From contig CAZGWJ010000009.1 in the NCBI GenBank assembly GCA_964529445.1, forward strand, positions 1-46,534: a stretch of 46,534 nt of DNA, written 5' to 3'. The number at the start of each line of letters is the position of its first letter. Position 1 is the stretch's first letter. The notes under the pieces were generated by a model. The model did not search any database, was not told where the DNA came from, and saw nothing but the letters and a program-made list of their open reading frames with translations. This DNA comes from CAZGWJ01 sp964529445. GTDB taxonomy: Bacteria; Oederibacteriota; Muellerivitia; Muellerivitales; Muellerivitaceae. The position numbers were made by a program, and so were the translations under genes. Positions 32,664 through 40,125 of this stretch are shown here, in pieces.

Positions 32664-35165
32664 ATGAAAGCCGTCATCATGGCGGGCGGGTTCGGCACCC
32701 GCATGAGGCCCCTGACCGTCAACCTTCCCAAACCCATGATCCCGGTCGTCAACCGGCCCATCATGGAGATCATCGTGGATCTCCTCAAACGGCACCGGAT
32801 CAAGGACATCATCAGCGTCGTCTTCTTCCAACCCGCCGTCATCACCGAGTATTTCCAGGACGGATCCTCCTTCGACGTTTCCATGCAGTACCGGTCGGCC
32901 GAATCGGACCTGGGAACCGCGGGGAGCGTCAAGAACTGCCAGGACCTCATCGGCAAGGAACGTTTCCTCATCATCTCGGGCGACGTGCTCACCGACTTCG
33001 ACCTGACGGCCGCCCTCAAGTTCCACGACCAGAAGAAGGCCAAGGCCACCATGATCCTGACGCGCGTGGAGAATCCCCTCGCGTTCGGGGTGGTCATCAC
33101 CGGCCGCGACGGCCGGATCGAGCGGTTCCTCGAGAAGCCCACCTGGGGCGAGGTCTTCTCCGACACCGTCAACACGGGCATCTACATCCTCGAGCCCGAG
33201 GTCCTGGACCTCGTCCCGAAGGGCGCGGAGTTCGACTTCTCGAAGGACCTCTTTCCCCTGATGTTGAAGGAGGGTTTGCCCATCTTCGGCTACACCGCCA
33301 CCGGCTATTGGAAGGACATCGGGAACCTCGACCAGTACCGCCTGGCCCAGCAGGACATCTTCAACGGCAAGGTGGAACTGGAGATCCCGGGGAAGCGCCT
33401 CAACCGGATCGGCCGCGAGATCTGGGTGGGGGAGGGCACTCACGTGGACCCCTCGGCCCAGCTTTCGGGGGCCGTGGTGATCGGGAAGAACTGCAACATC
33501 GGCAAGAACGCATCGATCGCCAACACCGTCATCGGCGACGGCTGCCAGGTCGAGGAGGGCGTCCAGCTCTCCAACGCCATCCTCTGGAGCAACGTGTCCA
33601 TGGGCGCGCAGGCCCAGGCCAAGGAATGCGTCATCGCCACCGGGACGGACGTGGCCGAGAAGGCCTCCGTCTTCGAGGGGGCCATCGTTTCGGACAACTG
33701 CACCATCGGCCGCGAGGCCGTCATCCGGGCCTCGGTGAAGGTCTGGCCGCACAAGGTGGTCGAGGATGGGGCGCGCCTTTCCACGTCCCTCGTCTGGGGC
33801 GACAAGTGGGCCCGCTCGATCTTCGGCGCCTACGGCGTGTCGGGGATGGCCGGCATCGACTTGAATCCCGAGTTCGCCTCGAAACTGGGGGCGGCCTACG
33901 GGGCCTCCCTGCCCCAGAGTGCCACGGTCATCACCAGCCGCGACATCCACAAGACCAGCCGCATGATCAACCGCGCCCTCATCTCCGGCATCCTCTCCTC
34001 GGGCGTCAACGTGCACGACCTGCGCGAGATCCCGATCTCCGTGGCCCGCTATGCGGCTCCCCGCCTCGGGGACCTCGGCGGTCTTTATACGGCCCGCAGT
34101 CCCTTCGACGCCCAGAACGTCGACATCAAGTTCTTCGGGCCGAACGGCTTGGCCCTTCCATCGAGCAAGGAAAAGGGCATCGAGAACCTGTTCTACCGGG
34201 AGGATTTCCGCCGGGCCCTCATGGAGGAGACCGGTGACCTTTCCTTCCCGCATCGCGTCCTGGAGTATTACCAGGAGGGTTTCCTGAACGCGATCAACGC
34301 CAAGGCCGTCGCCGAGCGCAAGCCCAAGGTGGTCATCGACTACGCGTTCTCCTCGGCCTCCCCCATCTTCCCCCAGCTCCTGGGCAAGCTGGGCTGCGAG
34401 GTGGTGGCCCTCAACGCTTACATGGACGAGACCAAGCTCACCAAGACGCCGGAGCAGTTCCAAGCGGCCCTGAAGCAGGTGTCGGACATCGTGCCGACCT
34501 TGAAGGCGGATTTCGGCGTCATGTTCGACGCGGGCGCCGAGAAGATCTTCGTGGTGGACGAGAAGGGTCACCTGCTGTCCGGCTCCGAGATGCTGGCCTT
34601 CTTCCTGAGCTATACCTTCTCCCGGCAGAAGGGGGCCGTGGCCGTGGTGCCCATCGACGGCTCGCACACCCTGGACGACATCGCGAAGCGTCAGGGCGGG
34701 AGGATCCAGCGCAGTCGCACCTCCTACTTCTACCTCATGGAGGCGGCGGCGCAGAAGGACGTGTCCTTCGCGGGAGAGCCCGACGGCGGCTACATGTTCC
34801 CCTCCTTCGCGCCTTTCATGGACGCCATGATGTCCACGGCCAAGATCATGGAATGCATCGCCCTGGAAGGGAAACCCATGTCCCGGTTCCTGGAGGGCCT
34901 TCCCCGGACCCACCAGGTGTCCCTCGAGGTGCCCTGCTCGTGGGAGATGAAGGGAACCGCCATGCGGACCCTCCTGGAACAGACGGCGAACGAGAAGCGG
35001 GACCTCATCGACGGGATCAAGGTGTACAAGGACGGTGCCTCGGTGATGATGCTGCCCGACTCGGACAAGGCCTGCTTCCGGGTGACGGTCGAGGCGGGGT
35101 GCGAGAAGGACGCCCGGTCCCTCGCGGACGAATACGCCGCCCGGATCCGCGCCCTCCAGGGATGA
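32664..35165 (+). CDS. Mannose-1-phosphate guanylyltransferase fused to a degenerate phosphomannomutase-like domain
   Basis: 833 aa; GGAGGG precedes the ATG. The N-terminal nucleotidyltransferase (1-235) has MAGGFGTRMRPLTVNLPKPM (6-25), SGDVLTDFD and the ERFLEKPTWGE stretch. A left-handed beta-helix of hexapeptides follows (about 255-375). From about 415 to 833 it is a phosphohexomutase-like region (DIHKTSRMINRALISGILSSGVNVHDL in two parts). It lacks the TASHNP phosphoserine loop (here GLYTARSPFDAQN), and the DxDxDR metal loop reads FDAGAEKIFVVDE. Similar two-part proteins are annotated as mannose-1-phosphate guanylyltransferase in cyanobacteria and others. GDP-mannose synthesis is likely; mutase activity is doubtful. 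The next gene is coupled by ATGA overlap. Confidence 0.9.
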   Translation: MKAVIMAGGFGTRMRPLTVNLPKPMIPVVNRPIMEIIVDLLKRHRIKDIISVVFFQPAVITEYFQDGSSFDVSMQYRSAESDLGTAGSVKNCQDLIGKERFLIISGDVLTDFDLTAALKFHDQKKAKATMILTRVENPLAFGVVITGRDGRIERFLEKPTWGEVFSDTVNTGIYILEPEVLDLVPKGAEFDFSKDLFPLMLKEGLPIFGYTATGYWKDIGNLDQYRLAQQDIFNGKVELEIPGKRLNRIGREIWVGEGTHVDPSAQLSGAVVIGKNCNIGKNASIANTVIGDGCQVEEGVQLSNAILWSNVSMGAQAQAKECVIATGTDVAEKASVFEGAIVSDNCTIGREAVIRASVKVWPHKVVEDGARLSTSLVWGDKWARSIFGAYGVSGMAGIDLNPEFASKLGAAYGASLPQSATVITSRDIHKTSRMINRALISGILSSGVNVHDLREIPISVARYAAPRLGDLGGLYTARSPFDAQNVDIKFFGPNGLALPSSKEKGIENLFYREDFRRALMEETGDLSFPHRVLEYYQEGFLNAINAKAVAERKPKVVIDYAFSSASPIFPQLLGKLGCEVVALNAYMDETKLTKTPEQFQAALKQVSDIVPTLKADFGVMFDAGAEKIFVVDEKGHLLSGSEMLAFFLSYTFSRQKGAVAVVPIDGSHTLDDIAKRQGGRIQRSRTSYFYLMEAAAQKDVSFAGEPDGGYMFPSFAPFMDAMMSTAKIMECIALEGKPMSRFLEGLPRTHQVSLEVPCSWEMKGTAMRTLLEQTANEKRDLIDGIKVYKDGASVMMLPDSDKACFRVTVEAGCEKDARSLADEYAARIRALQG

Positions 35166-36730
35166 GGCGCTCCCGACGCCGCGATTCCCGCCCCGGGGGC
35201 GCCGCCGAACATCGGCCGCTTCTTCCCCTGCTGTTCCTGGCGGTCCTCGTCCCCCTCCTCCTTTTCTTCTGGCAGGGCGATCTCGGCTGGAACTGGTCGG
35301 ATGAGGGCCTCCATTGGTACCAGATCCGACGGGTCCTTCACGGGGAAACGCCCTCCGCCGACCTGCACGCCTACGCCCCGGGCCGTTACCTTTGGGGGGC
35401 CCTTTTCGCCGCCGTCCGGCCCGACTCGCTTCTTGCGGTCCGCTTCGCCGCGGTGCCCTTCATGATGCTGGGCCTTCTGGCCGGACTGTGGGTCCTCAGG
35501 CGCCAGGTCGTCGTTCTTCGGGACCGGGTTCTGCTCTCCCTCGTTCTGGCGCTCTGGATGTTCCCCCATTACAAGGTCTATGACGGAGCCGTTTCGCTGG
35601 TCGCCGTGGCGGTGGCCGCGCGCCTCGCGGAGGCGCCGGGAAGGGGGAACTGCCTGGCGGCGGGTGCGGCGGCCGGCGTCTTCGGATTCATCGGGGAGAA
35701 CCACGCCCTCTATTCGCTCGCGGCGTTCGCGATGCTTCTGGCCTTGATCCGGTTCCGCGACCCGAAAGTGCGGCTCATCCGCGCCTTCTCGTTCCTGGGG
35801 GCGGGTTTCCTGATGGGGTTGGTCCCGTACGGGGTGATGGCGCTCCTGCGCCCCGAATCCGGGGCGATCCTCGCCGAGCGCTGGGCTTATCTTCTTTCGG
35901 TGCGGGCGGGGAGTCTGCCGACGCCGGTGCCCTGGCCCTGGACGCTCCGCTTCCAATCCCCGGGCTGGGACTTCGCGGCGGCATTCGCGCGCGGCGCGGG
36001 ATTCGTCCTCATCCCGCTCTTCCTCCTGGGCGTCTTTGTCCGCGCTCTTCGCACCGGAAAGGGATCTCCGGCGGCCGTCGTCCCGTCCTTTCCAGCGGCC
36101 GTCGTGGGACTCGTGTACCTCCGCCACGCCTTCTCGCGGCCCGATCCGGAGCACCTGGCCCAGGGTAGTGCGCCATTCCTGCTGGCCGCCGCGGCGGTCG
36201 CGGGCGGCGTCCCGAGGCGCTGGAAGCCCTGGGTCCTGCCGCTGCTCCTTCTTTATGCGCTGGTGGCCGTGGGGGCGGAGCATCCGGGTGTCCAGGCCTG
36301 GCGCGAGGCCAAGACCTCTCCCCGGGTTCCCCACCCGGTCGGCCGGGATGTCCTGCGGCTCGACGCCAACACCGTCGCGGGACTCGAGATCGCCGACCGC
36401 GTGGTGAAGGAGATGGTCACCCCGGGACGGACGCTTCTCGCCATGCCGGCGCTGTCGATGGTGTATGCGGTGCACGACCTGCCCTCGCCCATCCGCGGGA
36501 CGTACTTCCTCTTTCCGTCCGGGGAGAGGGTGGAGCGGGCCATGATTGCCGAACTCGAGCGGGAAGCCCCGTCCTGCGCCATCCTGGGTGATTTTCCCAT
36601 CGATGGGCGGGAGGAACTCCGGTTCAGCCGGACCCACCCGGTCCTGTGGGCGTGGCTGATGAGCCGCTATGAGCCCGTCCTTCGGGAGCCCTTCTGGGCG
36701 CTCTACCGGCTCTATCGGTTGAAACCCTGA
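35162..36730 (+). CDS. Polytopic membrane protein, GT-C glycosyltransferase-like
   Basis: 522 aa from the ATG at 35162, which overlaps the upstream stop (ATGA). A basic N-terminus leads to a first membrane segment at about 23-38. The following loop carries WNWSDEGLHWYQ, in which the adjacent Asp-Glu fits the catalytic acidic motif of GT-C enzymes (PMT/ArnT-like). About nine more hydrophobic segments follow to residue 370, then a hydrophilic C-terminal domain of roughly 150 residues. GT-C enzymes move a sugar from a lipid-linked donor to a protein, lipid or glycan outside the inner membrane. Coupling to a GDP-mannose synthesis gene suggests mannose, but that is inference. Family assignment is moderate because the sequence is diverged. 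Confidence 0.7.
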   Translation: MRRSRRRDSRPGGAAEHRPLLPLLFLAVLVPLLLFFWQGDLGWNWSDEGLHWYQIRRVLHGETPSADLHAYAPGRYLWGALFAAVRPDSLLAVRFAAVPFMMLGLLAGLWVLRRQVVVLRDRVLLSLVLALWMFPHYKVYDGAVSLVAVAVAARLAEAPGRGNCLAAGAAAGVFGFIGENHALYSLAAFAMLLALIRFRDPKVRLIRAFSFLGAGFLMGLVPYGVMALLRPESGAILAERWAYLLSVRAGSLPTPVPWPWTLRFQSPGWDFAAAFARGAGFVLIPLFLLGVFVRALRTGKGSPAAVVPSFPAAVVGLVYLRHAFSRPDPEHLAQGSAPFLLAAAAVAGGVPRRWKPWVLPLLLLYALVAVGAEHPGVQAWREAKTSPRVPHPVGRDVLRLDANTVAGLEIADRVVKEMVTPGRTLLAMPALSMVYAVHDLPSPIRGTYFLFPSGERVERAMIAELEREAPSCAILGDFPIDGREELRFSRTHPVLWAWLMSRYEPVLREPFWALYRLYRLKP

Positions 36731-36762
36731 GGGGAGGGGTTCCCTTTATCGCCCGGGGAACA

Positions 36763-36768
36763 TAGAAT
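36763..36768 (+). promoter_or_regulatory. -10 element placed for leaderless transcription of the small membrane protein gene
   Basis: TAGAAT ends eight bases before the ATG at 36777. TTCCCT at 36740-36745 is 17 bases upstream. No Shine-Dalgarno sequence lies between. Confidence 0.45.
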
Positions 36769-36776
36769 GGTGCGCC

Positions 36777-37064
36777 ATGGACCAGATCCTCTTCTTCACC
36801 GGCTTGAGCTTCCTCGTGGTCGGGGTGGCCTTGAACGTCTTCCTTTTCACGAACTATTCGCGCCGCCTTCTTTACACCCTGGAGCAGGAGGAGAAGGCGA
36901 TGCAGGAGAAGGGCGATGCCGCGGGGGCCCTGGCCGTCGGCGAGGAGATCGTCCTCCTGCGGGTCCTCACCCCCCGTTACGCCCGCTTCTTCCTGAGGGG
37001 CGGGTTGGTCCTCCTGGCGCTGTACTTCTTCCTCATGAAGCTTCTCCCGCGCCTCGCAGGATAA
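36777..37064 (+). CDS. Small membrane protein of unknown function with two membrane segments
   Basis: 95 aa. Hydrophobic segments at 5-24 and 73-90 flank a charged helical loop (TLEQEEKAMQEKGDAAGALAVGEE, in two stretches) that is likely cytoplasmic or a short coiled coil. No family recognised. The gene has its own -10 element close to the ATG and no ribosome site. It is not obviously linked to its neighbours. The following 37065-37308 gap holds a CTTCGCGTTGG-type repeat at 37195-37222. Confidence 0.7.
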   Translation: MDQILFFTGLSFLVVGVALNVFLFTNYSRRLLYTLEQEEKAMQEKGDAAGALAVGEEIVLLRVLTPRYARFFLRGGLVLLALYFFLMKLLPRLAG

Positions 37065-37194
37065 GATCCCTTCGGGAAGATGGAAAATCGAAAATAGAAG
37101 TTAGAAAATGAGGACCCGCAATCCTTTTGTTTCCGCGTTTTTCCGCCATGTTCTTCACGATTCGACCTCAACGCGCAGCTTAAAAAGGGCCTAT

Positions 37195-37222
37195 CTTCGC
37201 GACTTCGCGTTGGACGTGAATT
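37195..37222 (+). repeat. CTTCGCGTTGG-type interspersed repeat, copy 4
   Basis: CTTCGCGACTTCGCGTTGG is followed by ACGTGAATTG, matching the copies at 23.9 and 32.5 kb over about 25 bases. Confidence 0.65.
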
Positions 37223-37308
37223 GATTCGGGAGTGTTGCGGGTTTTGAAAACCCCCTGAATCGTGTATCATTCCACCCTTCGTGATTCGTCGACGCCTGGA
37301 AGGATGCC

Positions 37309-38970
37309 ATGCTTTCGGTCAACAACCTCACCCTCCGTTTCGGGAACAAGACCCTCTTCGATTCCGTGACGGTCAAGTTCAACCCCGGCTACTGCTACGG
37401 GCTCATCGGCGCCAACGGGGCCGGAAAGACCACGTTTCTCCGGATCCTATCCGGCGAGATGCAGGCCGACGAGGGGGAGGTGGCCCTGGACCGCGGCGTG
37501 AAGATGGGCGTCCTGAAACAGGACCAGTACGCTTACGAGGAGCACAGCGTCCTCGACACCGTGCTCATGGGACGGGAGGAACTCTGGAAGGTCCAGCAGG
37601 AGCGGGACGCCCTGTACGCCAAATCCAAGCTCACGGACGCGGAGGGTCACCGGGCCGCGGAGCTGGAAGCCGAATTCGGGGAGATGGACGGGTACACCAT
37701 CACGGCGAAGGCCGGGGAACTGCTGGAAGGACTCGGCATCGAGACGGAGAAGCACGAGTGGAAGATGAAGCAGTTGGCCGGGGGATGGAAACTGCGGGTC
37801 CTCCTGGCCCAGGTGCTCTATTCCAATCCCGACCTGCTCCTCTTGGACGAACCCACCAACCACCTCGACATCAAGTCGATCGACTGGCTCGAGGATTACC
37901 TGAACTCCTACGAGGGCACGATCCTCGTCATCAGCCACGACCGGCATTTCCTGAACCACATCTGCACCCACATCGCGGACGTCGACCGCCAGAAGGTCAC
38001 CATTTACACGGGCAACTACGATTTCTTCGTGCACGCCAGCCAGCAGGCCATCGACACCAAGATGAAGGAGAACGAGCGCAAGGAGAAGCGCATCGCGGAA
38101 CTGAAGGAGTTCATCGCGCGCTTCTCCGCCAACGCCAGCAAGAGCGCCCAGGCCACCAGCCGCGCCAAGCTCGTGGAGAAGATCGAGTTGGAGGAGATCA
38201 TCCCCTCCTCGCGGCAGTATCCGCGCTTCACCCTGAAGGCCAAGGAGGCCTCGGGCAAGGACATCCTCACGGTGCGGAAGCTTTCCAAGTCCTACGGCAA
38301 ACAGCAGGTGCTGAAGGGGATGGACCTGCTCGTGGGCCGGGGCGAGAAGATCGCCGTCCTGGGGGCGAACGGGCTCGGCAAGACCACCTTCCTCAAATGC
38401 CTGCTGGGTGCCTACCATCCCGAGTTCCCGGTGCTCTACGACCTCTCGAAGAACGGACACCCCTCCGACAAGGGGAGCGTCGTCAAGTGGGGCACCACGG
38501 TGCGCCTGAGCTCCATGCCGCAGGACGCCCGCGAGGAGCTCACGCGGGACATGACCATGCTCGAATGGCTCCGGCAGTACGTCCCCCCCACGGAGGATAC
38601 CCAGTCATTGCGGGCCACGTTGGGACGGATGCTCTTCTCGGGGGAACAGCAGGACAAGAACGTGAGGGTGCTTTCCGGCGGCGAGTGCCAGCGCATGATG
38701 CTGGCGCGCATGATGGCCGAGGGGGGCAACGTCCTGATCCTGGACGAGCCCACCAACCACATGGACCTGGAATCCATCGAAGCCCTGTCGAAGGCGCTCG
38801 ACGAGTTCGACGGCACCGTGTTCTTCTCCAGCCACGACCAGGACCTCATCTCCAAGGTGGCGACCCGGATCATCGAGTTGAAACCCGACGAAACCTTCAC
38901 GGACTACGCCGGCCGTTATGCCGATTACCTGGCCTCCCAGGCCAAAAGGACCGGCCGGGGAAAAGGGTAG
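37309..38970 (+). CDS. ABC-F family ATPase, YbiT-like
   Basis: 553 aa, soluble, two ABC domains on one chain and no membrane part. TGGAAGG precedes the ATG. Domain 1: Walker A GANGAGKTT (34-42), a diverged signature LAGGWKLRVLLAQ, Walker B LLLLDEPTNHLD and ISHDRHFLN. The linker (about 225-320) has SRFSANASKS-like RFSANASKSAQATSRAK, a hallmark of YbiT. Domain 2: GANGLGKTT, LSGGECQRMMLAR, LILDEPTNHMD and SSHDQDL. ABC-F proteins bind the ribosomal E site and relieve stalls; some give antibiotic resistance, but YbiT-like members are housekeeping. The replaced LSGG in domain 1 is also seen in E. coli YbiT. Confidence 0.93.
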   Translation: MLSVNNLTLRFGNKTLFDSVTVKFNPGYCYGLIGANGAGKTTFLRILSGEMQADEGEVALDRGVKMGVLKQDQYAYEEHSVLDTVLMGREELWKVQQERDALYAKSKLTDAEGHRAAELEAEFGEMDGYTITAKAGELLEGLGIETEKHEWKMKQLAGGWKLRVLLAQVLYSNPDLLLLDEPTNHLDIKSIDWLEDYLNSYEGTILVISHDRHFLNHICTHIADVDRQKVTIYTGNYDFFVHASQQAIDTKMKENERKEKRIAELKEFIARFSANASKSAQATSRAKLVEKIELEEIIPSSRQYPRFTLKAKEASGKDILTVRKLSKSYGKQQVLKGMDLLVGRGEKIAVLGANGLGKTTFLKCLLGAYHPEFPVLYDLSKNGHPSDKGSVVKWGTTVRLSSMPQDAREELTRDMTMLEWLRQYVPPTEDTQSLRATLGRMLFSGEQQDKNVRVLSGGECQRMMLARMMAEGGNVLILDEPTNHMDLESIEALSKALDEFDGTVFFSSHDQDLISKVATRIIELKPDETFTDYAGRYADYLASQAKRTGRGKG

Positions 38971-39035
38971 GATGATCCCTCATCCGGCTTTCTTCCCCGA
39001 GAGGGGGTGAGGAGAATTGTGTTTTCCTTGTTGTT

Positions 39036-39073
39036 CCCTCGCCCGCTTGCGGGAGAGGGCAGGGTGAGGGGGA
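39036..39073. repeat. CCCTCACCC-type interspersed palindrome, copy e
   Basis: CCCTCGCCCGC TT GCGGGAGAGGG is followed by AGGGTGAGGGG. A related half copy lies just upstream at 38985-39013. It fills most of the 38971-39152 gap. Confidence 0.7.
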
Positions 39074-39104
39074 CGATGCAGTAGGTTGTCCATAGGCACT
39101 GCGC

Positions 39105-39110
39105 TATAAT
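39105..39110 (+). promoter_or_regulatory. Candidate -10 element of the small lipoprotein gene
   Basis: TATAAT lies 42 bases before the ATG at 39153. TTGTCC at 39086 is 13 bases away, too close for a standard -35. Confidence 0.4.
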
Positions 39111-39152
39111 GACCTTTCCTTCTGGATCGTTCCATTCACAAGGGGGTATCCC

Positions 39153-39626
39153 ATGAAACGGATCCTGTGCCTGTCTTTCCTGCTTCTCCTGGCCGGTTGT
39201 TCGGTGGATCCTTCCAAACACGAGAACCTCGGTCCCCCGCAGGTCGTCGTCACGGCCTACGCCCTGGCCGTGAAGGGGGACCTGCCCGGCACCCGGCCGT
39301 ATTTCAGTTCCGCCGTCCAGCAGGCCTTGGATTCGGGGACGACCCTCGAGAAGGTCTGGGAGTTGAGGACGCTGAAGGGGATGGTGAAGGCCATCAACGT
39401 GAGCAACCAGAAGGAGGCCGGGAAGGACACGGTCATCATCGAGGGGCACGTGGTCCTGGAATCCGGCATGATCCAGGAGATCGAGGAACTGGTGGTCAAG
39501 CAGGGCAAGGTCTGGGTCATCGAGGGCGTGAATCCCAAGTTCACGCCGGGCATGCCGGAGGGGATGGACGGGGGCGGATCGACGGAGGCCGCGAACGAGG
39601 CGGCCCAGGAACTCGGAGGAGAATGA
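39153..39626 (+). CDS. Small lipoprotein with NTF2-like (DUF4878-like) domain
   Basis: 157 aa; GGGGG precedes the ATG. Lipobox LAGC gives Cys16. Residues 30-130 have an NTF2-like pattern: PPQVVVTAYALAVKGDLPGTRPYFSS, then paired strands DTVIIEGHVVLES and QEIEELVVKQGKVWVIEGV (each read in parts). This resembles DUF4878-type lipoproteins of unknown role. The tail is Gly/Glu-rich and disordered. The SEC-C gene starts two bases after its stop, so the two are one operon. Confidence 0.72.
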   Translation: MKRILCLSFLLLLAGCSVDPSKHENLGPPQVVVTAYALAVKGDLPGTRPYFSSAVQQALDSGTTLEKVWELRTLKGMVKAINVSNQKEAGKDTVIIEGHVVLESGMIQEIEELVVKQGKVWVIEGVNPKFTPGMPEGMDGGGSTEAANEAAQELGGE

Positions 39627-39627
39627 A

Positions 39628-39930
39628 ATGGCGGACGAGCATCTTCAGCGCTTGAGGAACACGGGCCGGAACGACGACTGCCCCTGCGGATCGGGCAAGA
39701 AGTACAAGAAGTGCCACCTGCGGGAGGACGAGGCGATGCAGAGCCGTTCCCTGCAGAAGGCGGCCGAGGAGGCCCTGAAGAAGGCGAAGAAGGAGGGCGG
39801 GAAGGAGGATCACACGCCCCATCACCCGGAGGTCAAGCACGGCCGGGACGGGCAGGTGATCAAACCCCACGGCCCCTCGGGCAACGTGGCCCGCCAAGTC
39901 AGCGCCCCCCGCAAGGTCGGCTCGGCTTAG
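39628..39930 (+). CDS. SEC-C motif protein
   Basis: 100 aa; GGAGGAG at 39614-39620 serves the ATG at 39628. The SEC-C zinc motif GRNDDCPCGSGKKYKKCH (13-30) is complete: three Cys and a His. Elsewhere this motif ends SecA and lets it bind SecB and ribosomes, but it also occurs in small stand-alone proteins, as here. The remainder is highly charged (KAAEEALKKAKKEGGKED) and probably disordered. Function unknown. Confidence 0.85.
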   Translation: MADEHLQRLRNTGRNDDCPCGSGKKYKKCHLREDEAMQSRSLQKAAEEALKKAKKEGGKEDHTPHHPEVKHGRDGQVIKPHGPSGNVARQVSAPRKVGSA

Positions 39931-39941
39931 CGACCCGGGTT

Positions 39942-40118
39942 AGAAAAGTATGAAAAGTGTGAAGGTGTGAAAAGCGAAAAAGGGGATGCCAAGGGCTGGT
40001 CTGAAGAGTGTCCGCCGCAAAAGGTGCGGCGAGATCTTGCCGTAGGTGGATGAAGGGGATGACCCGACGCAAGCGGCGATACTTTTCAAACTTTCAAACT
40101 TTTCGCACCTTCAAACGG
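39942..40118. repeat. Inverted GTGTGAAAAG-type repeat pair framing the SEC-C/prfC gap
   Basis: The left arm (39942-39975) and right arm (40079-40118) are made of 9-11 base units such as GTGTGAAGG and GTGTGAAAAG. Over the best 18 bases, 16 match as an inverted pair. The core of about 100 bases contains copy 3 of the multi-hairpin repeat. Confidence 0.75.
40013..40060. repeat. Multi-hairpin intergenic repeat, copy 3 (partial)
   Basis: Hairpin A is CGCCGC with GCGGCG (40013-40031) around AAAAGGT. Hairpin B is GGCGAG with CTTGCC (40028-40041, one G-T pair). GTAGGTGGAT then matches copy 2. Hairpin C is missing. Confidence 0.65.
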
Positions 40119-40125
40119 ATTTATA

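Noticed and set aside
34853..35161. Upstream extension of the GT-C-like protein
   Set aside because: Overlaps the guanylyltransferase gene out of frame and lacks membrane character; the ATG at 35162 fits coupling.
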